This document shows positions 45,278-53,621 of a stretch of DNA of 64,000 nt, piece after piece. The translations under genes and the position numbers were made by a program. The notes beneath the pieces are model-generated. The model worked only from the letters and a program-made list of their open reading frames with translations. It was not told the DNA's origin and did no database searches. How positions within the stretch are numbered: position 1 is the first letter of the stretch; every line of letters starts with the position of its first letter. Source of the DNA: an uncultured Myxococcales bacterium. GTDB taxonomy: Bacteria > Myxococcota_A > UBA9042 > CAIXZC01. Location of the stretch: NCBI GenBank assembly GCA_903895725.1, contig CAITUV010000031.1, positions 62,001-126,000 of the forward strand. Direction: 5' to 3'.

Positions 45278-45570
45278 GAGAACCCCCCAGGATTCATCCA
45301 AGGTCGCAATTTTGCGGGAAATCGTCAAGAGGCGGGGCACTCGACACCGGCAGCAAAGGGCATCGCATGCCGAGAAAGCGGGTTGCGGATGTGCCGCCGG
45401 TGGGGGTTGCGGATGTGCCGCGGGTGGGTCCCCCACCCGATCGATCCCCATCCATTGAACCCCCCGGGAAACCGGGGGGTGGCCCAACGGCCCTTGCGTT
45501 GCCTCGGCCTGACATAGCCCTGGGTCCGGGAGCGGACCCGGGGTCCCCCTGCGGATATGCCGCCGGGGGC
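45278..45570. other. hairpin-rich intergenic region with short direct repeats
   Basis: 293 bases without a gene. ACCCCCCGG-GAAA-CCGGGGGGT (45459-45480) is a perfect 9-bp stem with a GAAA tetraloop. GGGTGGG-TC-CCCCACCC lies just before it, and GGGTCC-GGGAGC-GGACCC near 45521-45543. Three copies of a TTGCGGATGTGCCGC-type sequence occur near 45384, 45407 and 45550. The region separates the HAD gene from the giant lipoprotein gene on the minus strand and may end the HAD transcript. Confidence 0.6.
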
Positions 45571-46227
45571 CTAGGCCTCTGCGAAGTCCCCGGGCCGGAC
45601 GTCGCGAAGCGATCCCAGCACGGCAGCGGCAGCGGAGAAATCGTGGTCCCGGGTGTACCTGTGCGGCACGGCGTAACAGGTCAGACCGGCCGAGGTGGCC
45701 GACTGGACGCCGGCACCGGAATCCTCGAATGCGACGCATTGCCCGGGCGCAAGTCCGAGCCGGGAAACCGCCTCCAGGTACAGGTCCGGGGCCGGCTTCG
45801 GGTGGGCGACGTCCTCCGCAGTCACGACGTGGAGGAAACAGTCGGCAAGCCCCACCACTTCGAGCGACAGGTGCACGTCCCTGCGGGGGGACGACGAGGC
45901 CACTGCCAGCGGAACCCCCATCCCGTGCAGCGCCCGGACCAGGTCCACGGCCCCGTCGCACGCCTGGAGGTCCGTCCGTACCAGCTCCAGGTAGAGCACG
46001 GCCTTGGCCGACAGCAGCTCGTCCACCGACTCGGGCAACCCGTACCGGGCCTTGAGCAGCACGAAGTTGTCCCGGGTCGTCGTGCCCACCAGCTCGTTGA
46101 ACTCCTCGTCCCCCAGGTGGATGCCGTGTCTCGCCATCACCCCGTTGATGGCACGGGCCTGGAGCGGCTCACTGTCCACCAGCAGCCCGTCCACGTCGAA
46201 GACCACGCCGAAGTCCTTGCGACGCAT
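45571..46227 (-). CDS. HAD-superfamily phosphatase, beta-phosphoglucomutase-like
   Basis: A 218-aa subfamily IA HAD hydrolase. Motif I is [12 protein letters not shown] near residue 8-19 with both catalytic Asp. The helical cap is [13 protein letters not shown]. Motif II is [12 protein letters not shown]. The Lys is in [10 protein letters not shown] and motif III/IV in [14 protein letters not shown]. The DGLLVDSEP and KPAPD pattern fits phosphoglycolate or beta-phosphoglucomutase-type enzymes; the substrate is not predictable. ATG 46227 with GGAGG close by is preferred over ATG 46263, which would overlap the upstream lipoprotein gene by 10 bases. Confidence 0.88.
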   Translation of the reverse strand: MRRKDFGVVFDVDGLLVDSEPLQARAINGVMARHGIHLGDEEFNELVGTTTRDNFVLLKARYGLPESVDELLSAKAVLYLELVRTDLQACDGAVDLVRALHGMGVPLAVASSSPRRDVHLSLEVVGLADCFLHVVTAEDVAHPKPAPDLYLEAVSRLGLAPGQCVAFEDSGAGVQSATSAGLTCYAVPHRYTRDHDFSAAAAVLGSLRDVRPGDFAEA

Positions 46228-46253
46228 CGTCCTCCGCGAATCCGGCCCCGCGG

Positions 46254-46811
46254 TCACGGGCATACCGGGTACACCTTGTGGGGCCAGGAGTTGTTGAGGG
46301 TCGTGTCGAGCACGACTTTGACCTCGGGCGAGACCACCGTCCCTTCCCGGATGTCGACTAGATCAAACGTGCCCGTGATGAGGACGCGGCCGCCATTTTC
46401 CGGCTCCAGCTCGACAATCTCGAACGAGCCGTTGGCCGCCTCGAGAGAAGCAAAAGAGTCGGGGCACGAGACGTTGAGGTAGATCGTCGCCCGCGCTTCG
46501 TCGTCGCCCACGGTGCGCACGACCGGCTTGCCCATCGCCAACTCCCCCAGAAGCTTCGAAAGCTCCGGGAACTGGATCTCGAGCCCATCGCTCACCGATA
46601 CCGGCTTGCCTTCCTCCTGGCAGCGCAGGAAGAGCACGTCCGCACAGTCATCGAACCCGATGAAGTTGAAGTGGAGCTCGAACGGCAGGTCCAGGTCGCA
46701 GTCCGGCACGCTCAGCGTCTCCGCCGTCACGTTCCCGACGTCTGGAGGGGTAAGGCCACATCCTGCGGCCAGCGCGAGTGACAACACGATGGCCGATGCG
46801 CCGCCGACCAT
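46254..46811 (-). CDS. lipoprotein of unknown function
   Basis: 185 aa from ATG 46811 with signal SAIVLSLALAAGC (Cys18). The mature part is beta-rich and acidic (LPFELHFNFIGFDDCADVLFLRC, RATIYLNVSCPDSF, VLITGTFDLVDIREG), with two or three possible disulfides. No family recognised. Sequence upstream of this ATG is a repeat element, so the longer frame start is rejected. It lies between the LysM gene and the HAD gene on the same strand. Confidence 0.7.
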   Translation of the reverse strand: MVGGASAIVLSLALAAGCGLTPPDVGNVTAETLSVPDCDLDLPFELHFNFIGFDDCADVLFLRCQEEGKPVSVSDGLEIQFPELSKLLGELAMGKPVVRTVGDDEARATIYLNVSCPDSFASLEAANGSFEIVELEPENGGRVLITGTFDLVDIREGTVVSPEVKVVLDTTLNNSWPHKVYPVCP

Positions 46812-46866
46812 CCTACTTCGCCCTTCGGGCTCCGAAGGACAAGTCGACCATCGGCCATCGACCATC
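46812..46866. repeat. REP-like element C with GGTCGATGG flank
   Basis: Contains a CCTTCGG-AGCC-CGAAGG hairpin (minus-strand reading) followed by GGTCGATGGCCGATGGTC motifs. The flank motif matches those around element A at 18.7 and 26.6 kb, although the hairpin sequence differs. It lies between the LysM and lipoprotein genes. Confidence 0.6.
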
Positions 46867-46870
46867 TTCC

Positions 46871-47938
46871 CTACTCCCCGCCCTGCTTGGCCTGCTCCTG
46901 AGGCGACTTCTCTTTGCCGTAGCCGACGCGCAGCGCACAGCGCTGGCCGACGGCAAGCTCACCAATGCTGCGGGTCACGACTCCCAGCGACGTGTTGTCG
47001 TAAGGCTCGACGACCATGATCTCGCCGACGTTCTCGTCCGGCAGGTCTTCCATGTCGCCGCTTTCGACCTTGTCGTAGCCGTCCCCGCGGTCCAGGACCA
47101 CGAAGCGATTGCCGACCTGCACGCCGTCGTTGCGCCCCTTGTCGAGGAACACGTAGTGGTGCTCCCCCAGGTAGTCGTTGTCCTCGAAGGCATCGAGGAT
47201 GACGGCATCGACGTTGGCGGTGTTGGCGGAGGGGCCGACCTTGAACTGCTGCTGGAAGATGTCGGTCACGAGGGTACCCCGCTCGATCTCCTCGTAGGTC
47301 GTGAAGAGGAGGGCCTTGACGAAGCGTTTTTCCGCCCCGAGCACCTTGGCCACGCCGAGGTGGCGCACCTTGTAGCCGACCATGTCGCCGGTGACCGGGT
47401 GCTTGACGTCCGATTCCACGCGGTAGAGGGTGAACTCCTCCCCACGCTTGATCTTCTTGGGGATGTAGAACTCGATGTAGACCTCGTCATACTGGCCGAG
47501 GTACTGCTTCTGCTCACGGGAGTAGCGGATCTTGCCCGATTCCTGGAACACCTTCTCCGGGATGAATCCCTTGGAGCGGCCCGCCACGATGACGTCGGTG
47601 GCCTTCTCGGAGTACCTGGAGCGGGCCCAGACGAAGCCGGGGCCCTTGTTCAGCATGCTTTTGGGGATGATGACCACCTGGTCGCCCGGGTAGATCCAGT
47701 GGGGGTTCGTGATCTGGGGGTTGAAGGCCCACAGGGTCGGCCAGAAGTGGGCATCGTCGAAGAACTGGTCGCAGATGTCCCAGAGGGTGTCGCCTTCCTC
47801 GACGATGTAGATCCGCTCGCCGGTGATGGCGGGGTAAGTGGACACGATGTCAGGCTCGTCGGTCTGCCCGTACACGGACGACGGTGCGATGCAGCAGACG
47901 ACGAGTCGAACCAGGGTGAACAGGGCCAAGCGCTTCAT
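46871..47938 (-). CDS. LysM-domain envelope protein
   Basis: 355 aa with a signal peptide (VRLVVCCIAPSSVYG). A LysM motif at about residues 43-92 (IYIVEEGDTLWDICDQFFDDAHFWPTLWAFN then ITNPHWIYPGDQVVII) would bind peptidoglycan. The remaining 260 residues are beta-rich and resemble the long tail of myxobacterial LysM proteins adjoining TPR proteins. The ATG overlaps the stop of the YbgF-like gene by 4 bases, so the two are translationally coupled and may act together at the cell wall. Confidence 0.88.
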   Translation of the reverse strand: MKRLALFTLVRLVVCCIAPSSVYGQTDEPDIVSTYPAITGERIYIVEEGDTLWDICDQFFDDAHFWPTLWAFNPQITNPHWIYPGDQVVIIPKSMLNKGPGFVWARSRYSEKATDVIVAGRSKGFIPEKVFQESGKIRYSREQKQYLGQYDEVYIEFYIPKKIKRGEEFTLYRVESDVKHPVTGDMVGYKVRHLGVAKVLGAEKRFVKALLFTTYEEIERGTLVTDIFQQQFKVGPSANTANVDAVILDAFEDNDYLGEHHYVFLDKGRNDGVQVGNRFVVLDRGDGYDKVESGDMEDLPDENVGEIMVVEPYDNTSLGVVTRSIGELAVGQRCALRVGYGKEKSPQEQAKQGGE

Positions 47939-48885
47939 TGCGGCACCTTCTCCTGTCGCAGTCCTGCCAGCTTTTCCTGGGCGATGTCCGCCGCCCGGGT
48001 TGCCGGGTAATGGGCCACGAGCTGACTCATCACCTCCCCGGCGGCTTCATGGTCTCCCAGGTTGGCAAGACACAGCCCGCTCTTGAGCAGGGCATCGGGG
48101 ACCTTGTTGCCGGAGGGGTAGAGAGTGACGACCTTCTCGAAACAATCGAACGCCTTTCGGAAGCTCTGGATGTCGTAGTAGGCCTCGCCCATCCAGTAGA
48201 GGGCGTTGTCCGCGTAGTCATGGTTGGGGTACTGCTCGAGGAAGCGCTCGAACTGGGCGATGGCCTCGTGATGGTGTTTCTGCTCGAGCAGCTCGAACCC
48301 GTACTTGTAGAGCTCCACGGGGCGGGAATCGAACGACTTGCGGGGCGGGGGCTGGACCTCCTTGCGAGGGGCGCCGCCGCTCACGCCGGCCTGGTTCTTG
48401 ATGCCCGAGCCGTCGATGACCGCGTTGACCAGTTCCCCGGATCCCATGTCCACGACGAGCCCGGCGTCATCGAGCTGCTGGAACCGGACTTCGGGAATGG
48501 TCTCAGGGTCCACCTTGCGGGGGGCCATCTCCCGCTCGGGGGGATCCGCGTCGGCCACGGCGGCCTGCTCTTCCCATTTCCTTTCCCCGCGCACGAGCTT
48601 GACCACGGGAAGCGTGGGGGCCGGTCCCGGGGTCCGGGACAGGAGGATCTGGTGCGATTCGACCTGGTCCTGGAGCAACAGGATCTTGTTCTGAAGGTCT
48701 TCCATCTGGACCGAGACGTTGGCCGTCCCGGCCTTCATCTGGGCGAGGTCCTTCTTGAGGTCCTCGAGTTGGCGGGAGAGGATTTCCGTGCGGTCCTCGC
48801 AGCCTGCTGCAAGCCCCGTGAAGAGGACGGCCACGGCCAGAATGCTCAGGACTGCGGGGCCACGTGACAAGAGGACACCTCCCAT
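47935..48885 (-). CDS. YbgF/CpoB-like TPR lipoprotein
   Basis: A 316-aa lipoprotein (LAAGC, Cys29). A coiled-coil follows at about 32-75 (LSRQLEDLKKDLAQMKAG, VQMEDLQNKILLLQDQVES). A linker leads to three TPR units in the C-terminal 125 residues (YKYGFELLEQKHHHEAIAQF, ALYWMGEAYYDIQSFRKAFDCF, ALLKSGLCLANLGDHEAAGEV). Coiled coil plus TPR is the layout of CpoB/YbgF, which coordinates Tol and peptidoglycan synthesis at division. Here it carries a lipobox and no tol-pal genes are adjacent; a LysM protein is its immediate partner. Confidence 0.85.
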   Translation of the reverse strand: MGGVLLSRGPAVLSILAVAVLFTGLAAGCEDRTEILSRQLEDLKKDLAQMKAGTANVSVQMEDLQNKILLLQDQVESHQILLSRTPGPAPTLPVVKLVRGERKWEEQAAVADADPPEREMAPRKVDPETIPEVRFQQLDDAGLVVDMGSGELVNAVIDGSGIKNQAGVSGGAPRKEVQPPPRKSFDSRPVELYKYGFELLEQKHHHEAIAQFERFLEQYPNHDYADNALYWMGEAYYDIQSFRKAFDCFEKVVTLYPSGNKVPDALLKSGLCLANLGDHEAAGEVMSQLVAHYPATRAADIAQEKLAGLRQEKVPQ

Positions 48886-48979
48886 TACACCACCCCGATT
48901 GTAGGTGTCCCTGCCTCCGGGTCAAAAAAGAGGCAAGTCGAGAGACAACCGGTTCCGGAGATGGGGGTGCCGGAAAGGC

Positions 48980-49603
48980 TCAGATCAGAAGCATCGACAC
49001 GATCCAGAGCGAGAAGAACCCGGCCGCTGCCACCAGGTGATGCAGACGCCGGATGCCGTCATCCCACTTCCAGGCGAGGCGGGCCAGCACGGTCACGTAG
49101 CCGGCAAACGACAGCCCCATGATGAGCATCCACCACGGGTTCTGGACCGGGACCGAAGCGGCAACCTGCTTGTAGCGGGCCACGTCGTCGTCCACCACGG
49201 TCTGAGAATGACGCTCATGTTTCCAGAGCGCCAGCGAGCGGGCATATCCGTCGTCGGCTCGGGACAGCAGGCCCGCATCCGGACCGGCAAGCCAGGCGGT
49301 CGCCCAGAGGGCCCCCCGGGCATCATCGAATGCGGCTACGGCTCGGGGGAAGTCGTTGCCTGCGATGTAGGACTCGCCCAGGGCCAGCAGCTCTTCCACG
49401 GCCTGGGCGCAGGACGTCATCAGGGGGAGGTACCAGCGGGCTGCCCGGAGGAAGTGCTCCTGGGCTGCCGGCAGCCGCCCCTCCTCTTTGGCCGCCAACC
49501 CTGCAGATAGCTCCCGGGACGAAGACACCCCCATGCGGATGCCCACGGCCAGCACCAGGACGAGGACGGCTCCTGCAACCAGCATGATCTTGATGTGCTT
49601 CAA
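48980..49603 (-). CDS. membrane protein with periplasmic helical repeat domain, unknown function
   Basis: 207 aa: an N-terminal membrane helix (KIMLVAGAVLVLVLAVGI), a helical region with TPR-like character at 30-115 (LAAKEEGRLPAAQEHFLRAARWY, LGESYIAGNDFPRAVAAFDDARG), and two C-terminal membrane helices (WWMLIMGLSFAGYVTVLARLAW and HLVAAAGFFSLWIVSMLL). It follows the ABC permease gene on the same strand with a 78-base gap that contains repeat element B. No family recognised; an accessory role in the exporter is possible by context only. Confidence 0.65.
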   Translation of the reverse strand: MKHIKIMLVAGAVLVLVLAVGIRMGVSSSRELSAGLAAKEEGRLPAAQEHFLRAARWYLPLMTSCAQAVEELLALGESYIAGNDFPRAVAAFDDARGALWATAWLAGPDAGLLSRADDGYARSLALWKHERHSQTVVDDDVARYKQVAASVPVQNPWWMLIMGLSFAGYVTVLARLAWKWDDGIRRLHHLVAAAGFFSLWIVSMLLI

Positions 49604-49635
49604 GTCATCCCTCGCTACCCACTGCCCATCCGCTC

Positions 49636-49661
49636 GGCCCCTCCCGCGTGGTCGGGGCTGT
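49636..49661. repeat. 26-bp interspersed element B, copy 2 (inverted)
   Basis: Exact inverted copy of 24961-24986, in the gap between the ABC permease gene and the downstream membrane protein gene. It has hairpin-forming GGCCCC/GGGGC ends. Confidence 0.8.
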
Positions 49662-49681
49662 GTTCACTGACCACTGCTTTC

Positions 49682-50476
49682 CTACACGAAATCCCTGCGC
49701 TGGAAAACCAGCACCGCCATGGCAATCAGGATCACTACGTAGCAGAGCGCATACGCCAGCGACTGGCTGACGTACAGCCACGACACCTCCACCTCCAGCA
49801 GGATCTCCCGGGCCACGTCGAACAGCGACAGGTCGGGGAAGATCCGGGTCACCGCCTCGCCCAGGGGGCGAAGCTGCGGAGCGGTCACGAACAGCCCCTT
49901 GCTGGACGTCAGCAGCTCGTTGATGAAGTACACCTGCCGTCCCACCACGAAGATCCCGAACGTGAAGATCCCGGACAGCACCGGCGACGAGAACGACGAG
50001 AACAGGATGGCCACCGCAGACACGATGGACAGCTCGCCGAAGATCAGCAGCACGGCTTTCACGAACACCAGCCGGACTGGCACGTCGCGCACGATGAGCA
50101 CCAGGAACCACGAGCCTCCCAGGACCAGCGTCACGGTGGCCAGGACCAGCAGCATCCCGAGGTATTTTCCGACCAGAAACTCGTACCGGTGCAGCGGCTT
50201 GGACAGGAGGGAGTAAATCGTCTTGCGCTCCAGCTCCTTGTACACCAGCAGGACGCCGATGATGACCGCGATCACCACACCGGCAAACGAAATGAAGAAG
50301 AGGCCGAAGTCCTGCACGACCCGCCGCTGCTGGTCGTATACCACGAGCTCGGATACCAGCAGCGAGGAGAGGATCAGGATGAAGGCCCCCAGGAGCAGGC
50401 CGATGAAGGCCCGGTGTCGGGCGGACTCCCGGAAGGTGTTGGCCGCGACGGCCAGGATTCGGAAGAGAGAGTTCAT
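49682..50476 (-). CDS. ABC-2 type transporter permease
   Basis: 264 aa with six predicted membrane helices in the ABC-2 arrangement: an early helix (AFIGLLLGAFILILSSLLV), a second pair, the amphipathic VYKELERKTIYSLLSKPLHRYEFLVGKYLG coupling region, then four helices ending with LAYALCYVVILIAMAVLVF. The motif ERKTIYSLLSKP is typical of NatB/CcmB-like permeases. It overlaps the ATPase gene by 4 bases (ATGA), forming a two-gene exporter. The substrate is unknown; sugar-modifying enzymes upstream hint at a glycan or lipid. Confidence 0.88.
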   Translation of the reverse strand: MNSLFRILAVAANTFRESARHRAFIGLLLGAFILILSSLLVSELVVYDQQRRVVQDFGLFFISFAGVVIAVIIGVLLVYKELERKTIYSLLSKPLHRYEFLVGKYLGMLLVLATVTLVLGGSWFLVLIVRDVPVRLVFVKAVLLIFGELSIVSAVAILFSSFSSPVLSGIFTFGIFVVGRQVYFINELLTSSKGLFVTAPQLRPLGEAVTRIFPDLSLFDVAREILLEVEVSWLYVSQSLAYALCYVVILIAMAVLVFQRRDFV

Positions 50477-51414
50477 CGTGCAGCCTCCTCGCCCTTGCCG
50501 GCCATGCGGACGAACAGCTCTTCGAGCCCTTCGGTGCGGGGTACCACGGCTTCGAGGTCGGCACCGGCAGCCAGCAGAGCGTCGACCAGCTCACGGGAGC
50601 GATCTCCCGCCACGACCAGCTTGGCCCGGTTGCCGAACCGGTCCACCTTGCCCCCTTGCGACGACACCCGGGCCAGCAGCTCTTCCGGTGCGCCAGCCAC
50701 CACGATCTCGACCTCGGAGCGCCCGGTCTTGAGGAAGTCTTTGACCGTGCCGAAGAAGCGGAGCTTCCCCTTGTCGATGATCACGATCTTGTCGCACAGC
50801 AGCTCGATGTCGGCCAGGATGTGGGAGGAGAAGAACACAGTCTTCCCCTCGGTGCGGAGATTGGCGATGACGTCCTTGAGCTCCTTGCGACCGATGGGGT
50901 CGAGCCCGGAAAGCGGCTCGTCCAGAATCACCAGCTCAGGGTTCCCGATGAGCGCCTGGGCAACCCCCGCCCGCTGGAGCATGCCTTTCGAAAACCGGCG
51001 CAGCGTGCGATCCCGTGCATGGCCGAGACCGACCCGCTCGATGAGCCGAGTGATCCGTTGCCTGCGCTCGGCCGAGTCGAGCCCGTACAGCTTTCCGAAG
51101 AAGTCCAGCAGCTCCCCGGGCTTGAGGTAGTCATAGAAGTACGGCTGCTCCGGAAGGTAGCCGACCTTGAGCCGGGCCTCCATGTCGCCGGGCGGCCTGC
51201 CGAAGATCCGGACCGTGCCGGAGGTCGGCCGGATGAGGTCCATGATCGTCTTGATGGTCGTCGTCTTGCCGGCGCCGTTGGGGCCGAGGAATCCGAAGAT
51301 CTCGCCTTGACCGACCTCGAACGAGATCCCCCGGACGGCCTCGACCACCTTGCGGGTGAACCCGACCTTGAAGGTCTTCTTGAGCTCCTGGACGGTAAGA
51401 ACGGGTTGAGTCAT
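50473..51414 (-). CDS. ABC transporter ATP-binding protein
   Basis: A 313-aa NatA/CcmA-type ATPase. Walker A FLGPNGAGKTTTIKTIMDL, Q-loop region YLPEQPYFYDYLKPGELLDF, signature RRFSKGMLQRAGVAQALIG (FSKGM in place of LSGGQ, as common in this subfamily), Walker B ELVILDEPLSGLDP, and H-loop VFFSSHIL. A C-terminal extension of about 90 residues ends IEVVVPR-like, typical of the group. It starts 6 bases after the aminotransferase stop, linking export to the upstream sugar enzymes. Confidence 0.93.
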   Translation of the reverse strand: MTQPVLTVQELKKTFKVGFTRKVVEAVRGISFEVGQGEIFGFLGPNGAGKTTTIKTIMDLIRPTSGTVRIFGRPPGDMEARLKVGYLPEQPYFYDYLKPGELLDFFGKLYGLDSAERRQRITRLIERVGLGHARDRTLRRFSKGMLQRAGVAQALIGNPELVILDEPLSGLDPIGRKELKDVIANLRTEGKTVFFSSHILADIELLCDKIVIIDKGKLRFFGTVKDFLKTGRSEVEIVVAGAPEELLARVSSQGGKVDRFGNRAKLVVAGDRSRELVDALLAAGADLEAVVPRTEGLEELFVRMAGKGEEAAR

Positions 51415-51420
51415 GGCACC

Positions 51421-52659
51421 TCACTTGCCCGCGGCGAGGGCCCGGCTCAGGGCCTCGCACACGAAATCGACATCATCTTCCTCCATGCGCTCGTGCAGCG
51501 GGAGCGCGAGGCCTCGGTCCTGCAAGCGGCGGGAGTGCTCGAGCGTCCCGATCTCGGGGATCTGCGCAAACACCGGCTGGGCCTTGATCGAGAATCCGGG
51601 CAACGTGGACTCGATCCCCTCGGCGGCCAGACGGCGTACCACGCCATCCCGCAAGACCCCGTCGGGCAGCAGCACCACGAGGCTCTGGAAGTTGCAGCCG
51701 GGGTGGGAGAACCCGGAGGGCACGGTCAGGCCGTTGCTCCAGGTGCCGGTGGTGCCAGTCAAGTCGCTTCCCCAGGTGCCGGTGGTGCCAGTCAGGCCGC
51801 TGCCGCCAAGGCCCGAACCCCCGGTCAACCCCAGGCCGCCCCCCGTCCTCCGGGCCAGTCCGCCCAGTCGTTCGAGATAGCGCCTGCCTAATCGGCGCCG
51901 ACGGTCGAGCAGCTCGTCGAAGATGGCCTCCTGGGCCAGCCCGATTGCCGCATGGACCTCGCTCATTCGGGCGTTGTACCCGGCCATCTCGAAGCGGCGC
52001 TGCGTCCCCTGTCCGGACACCCCGAGGTTGCGCAGGAGGCGGGCGCGGCCGGCAAGGTCGACATCGGACGTGACGACGGCCCCCCCCTCGGCGGTGGTCA
52101 GGGTCTTTCGGGGGTGGAACGACAGGATCGACAGGTCGGAGCGGGTGGCGCAGGGGTGCCCCTCGTCATCGACGCTGCCCAGGGCGCAGGCGGCATCCTC
52201 GAACCACGGTAGACTGGCGGCTGCGGCCCGTGAGCCCATCTGGGCGGCAAACCCGGGGATTCCGAACTGGTCCACGGACACGACCGCGGCCCTGGCACCG
52301 GGCGGCAGACGGTCGATGGCCTCCGGGGCAAGCCCGAGCCGCTCCGGCTCGATGTCGGCAACCACCGGCTCCAGGCCGGCCCGCAGCGCGGCCGAGGCCA
52401 TGGACGGGAAGAGGAAATCGGGCATCAGGATCCGCCCGATGCCCCGCTCGGCCAGCAGGTGGAACGCAACCAGCGCTGCGGTCGTCCCACTGGAAACCAG
52501 CACCACGTGACGCCCTTCGAGACGCCGGGAGAGCCGCTCCTCCAGCCGGTCGACGCATTCGCCCGAGGTGAGCCTTCCCGTTGACAGCACGTCGCGGATG
52601 AGCGCCTGGGCCGTCTCCGGGATCCGGGGGTGTGCGAGCCTCACCGGGCCGGACATCAT
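51421..52659 (-). CDS. DegT/DnrJ/EryC1/StrS-family aminotransferase with a repeat insertion
   Basis: A 412-aa PLP enzyme that typically aminates a keto-sugar nucleotide in surface-glycan synthesis. Evidence: GRLTSGECVDRLEERLS, VVLVSSGTTAALVAFHLL, FEDAACALGS, the PLP Lys in SILSFHPRKTLTTAEGGAVVT, and GYNARMSEVHAAIGLAQ. Between about residues 275 and 315 a Gly/Thr/Trp low-complexity stretch is inserted, encoded partly by a 33-bp tandem duplication. It starts with two ATGs overlapping the epimerase stop (52659 chosen; 52656 fits the GGAGG spacing equally). The next gene is the ABC ATPase. Confidence 0.88.
   Translation of the reverse strand: MMSGPVRLAHPRIPETAQALIRDVLSTGRLTSGECVDRLEERLSRRLEGRHVVLVSSGTTAALVAFHLLAERGIGRILMPDFLFPSMASAALRAGLEPVVADIEPERLGLAPEAIDRLPPGARAAVVSVDQFGIPGFAAQMGSRAAAASLPWFEDAACALGSVDDEGHPCATRSDLSILSFHPRKTLTTAEGGAVVTSDVDLAGRARLLRNLGVSGQGTQRRFEMAGYNARMSEVHAAIGLAQEAIFDELLDRRRRLGRRYLERLGGLARRTGGGLGLTGGSGLGGSGLTGTTGTWGSDLTGTTGTWSNGLTVPSGFSHPGCNFQSLVVLLPDGVLRDGVVRRLAAEGIESTLPGFSIKAQPVFAQIPEIGTLEHSRRLQDRGLALPLHERMEEDDVDFVCEALSRALAAGK
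51739..51804 (-). repeat. two 33-bp in-frame tandem repeats inside the aminotransferase gene
   Basis: Units at 51739-51771 and 51772-51804 share CCAGGTGCCGGTGGTGCCAG and differ at a few later positions. They encode an 11-residue unit containing LTGTTGTW and keep the reading frame. Confidence 0.8.
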
Positions 52660-53621
52660 GCACCTCCCTGGCGCCTGCGGTACCAGTCGAGGGTCTTGAG
52701 CAGCCCCTCTTCCAGCTCGACCTTCGGCTCGTAACCGAGCAGCTCCCGGGCCTTGTCGATGTTGGGGATGCGCAGCTCCACGTCGGGGAAGTCCCACCGC
52801 ACGTTTTTCAGGATGCTGGTCGACCCGGCCAGGCGCACGATGAGCGCTGCCAGGTTGTGGATGGTGACCGTGGCCCTGGGGTTGCCGATGTTGAACGCGT
52901 GGCCGACCGCCTCGGGTCGCTCGAGGGCCAGCAGGATCCCCTCGATGATGTCGGAGATGTAGCACCAGCTCCGGATCTGGCTGCCGTCGTTGTGCAGGAC
53001 GAGCTCTTCCCCGCGAATGGCGCGGACGATGAAGTGGTGGACGGCTCCTTCTCCCACCTGGCCGGGACCATAGATGTTGAACGGCCGGATGGACAGGGCG
53101 GGCATGCCGTACTGCTTGTGGAAGTTGAGCGCCAGGTGCTCCGTGGCCAGCTTGCTGACCGCATAGGTCCAGCGGGCCTCGCCGACCACGCCGAGCTGCG
53201 TCGAATCCCCCTCGGTGACCTTGTACGCGTACCGCCCGAACACCTCGCTCGTCGAGAAGTCGATGAACCGCTTGAGCGACGGTGCCGTCTCCCGGCAGGC
53301 ATCGAGCACGTTGATGGTGCCGAGCAGGCTGATGCGCATGGTGTCGACCGGGCGCTTCATGACGGTATCGACGCCCGCGATGGAGGCCATGTGGATCACC
53401 ACGTCGGCTCCCTTGACCACGGTAAACAGGTGCTCCCGGTCGAGCACGTCCCCCTTGACGACGGTGACGTTGCGGTGCCCCTCGAGGCCGGTCCCCGGCA
53501 GCGCGTTGCGGTGGAAGCTGTCGTAGAGGACGACCTGGTTGGCCTCCTTGAGACGCCCCGCCAGCGTGGAGCCGATGAATCCCGCCCCTCCCGTGATCAC
53601 GATGCGCATTCCTTCGATCAT
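52656..53621 (-). CDS. NAD-dependent epimerase/dehydratase (extended SDR)
   Basis: A 321-aa nucleotide-sugar-modifying enzyme. The NAD-binding Rossmann motif is ITGGAGFIGSTLAGRL, followed by the acidic YDSF. The VIHMASIAGVD segment, the catalytic Ser/Thr in FSTSEVFG and the YxxxK in WTYAVSKLATEHL are all present, with RPFNIYGPGQ for substrate. The closest pattern is UDP-glucuronate decarboxylase or UDP-glucose epimerase-like. ATG 53621 with GGAGGAG upstream overlaps the previous stop by 4 bases. Together with the DegT aminotransferase it suggests a modified-sugar pathway. Confidence 0.9.
   Translation of the reverse strand: MIEGMRIVITGGAGFIGSTLAGRLKEANQVVLYDSFHRNALPGTGLEGHRNVTVVKGDVLDREHLFTVVKGADVVIHMASIAGVDTVMKRPVDTMRISLLGTINVLDACRETAPSLKRFIDFSTSEVFGRYAYKVTEGDSTQLGVVGEARWTYAVSKLATEHLALNFHKQYGMPALSIRPFNIYGPGQVGEGAVHHFIVRAIRGEELVLHNDGSQIRSWCYISDIIEGILLALERPEAVGHAFNIGNPRATVTIHNLAALIVRLAGSTSILKNVRWDFPDVELRIPNIDKARELLGYEPKVELEEGLLKTLDWYRRRQGGA

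Noticed and set aside
46228..46263. Start of the HAD phosphatase at ATG 46263
   Set aside because: It would overlap the upstream lipoprotein gene and adds residues absent from the family; ATG 46227 has GGAGG close by.
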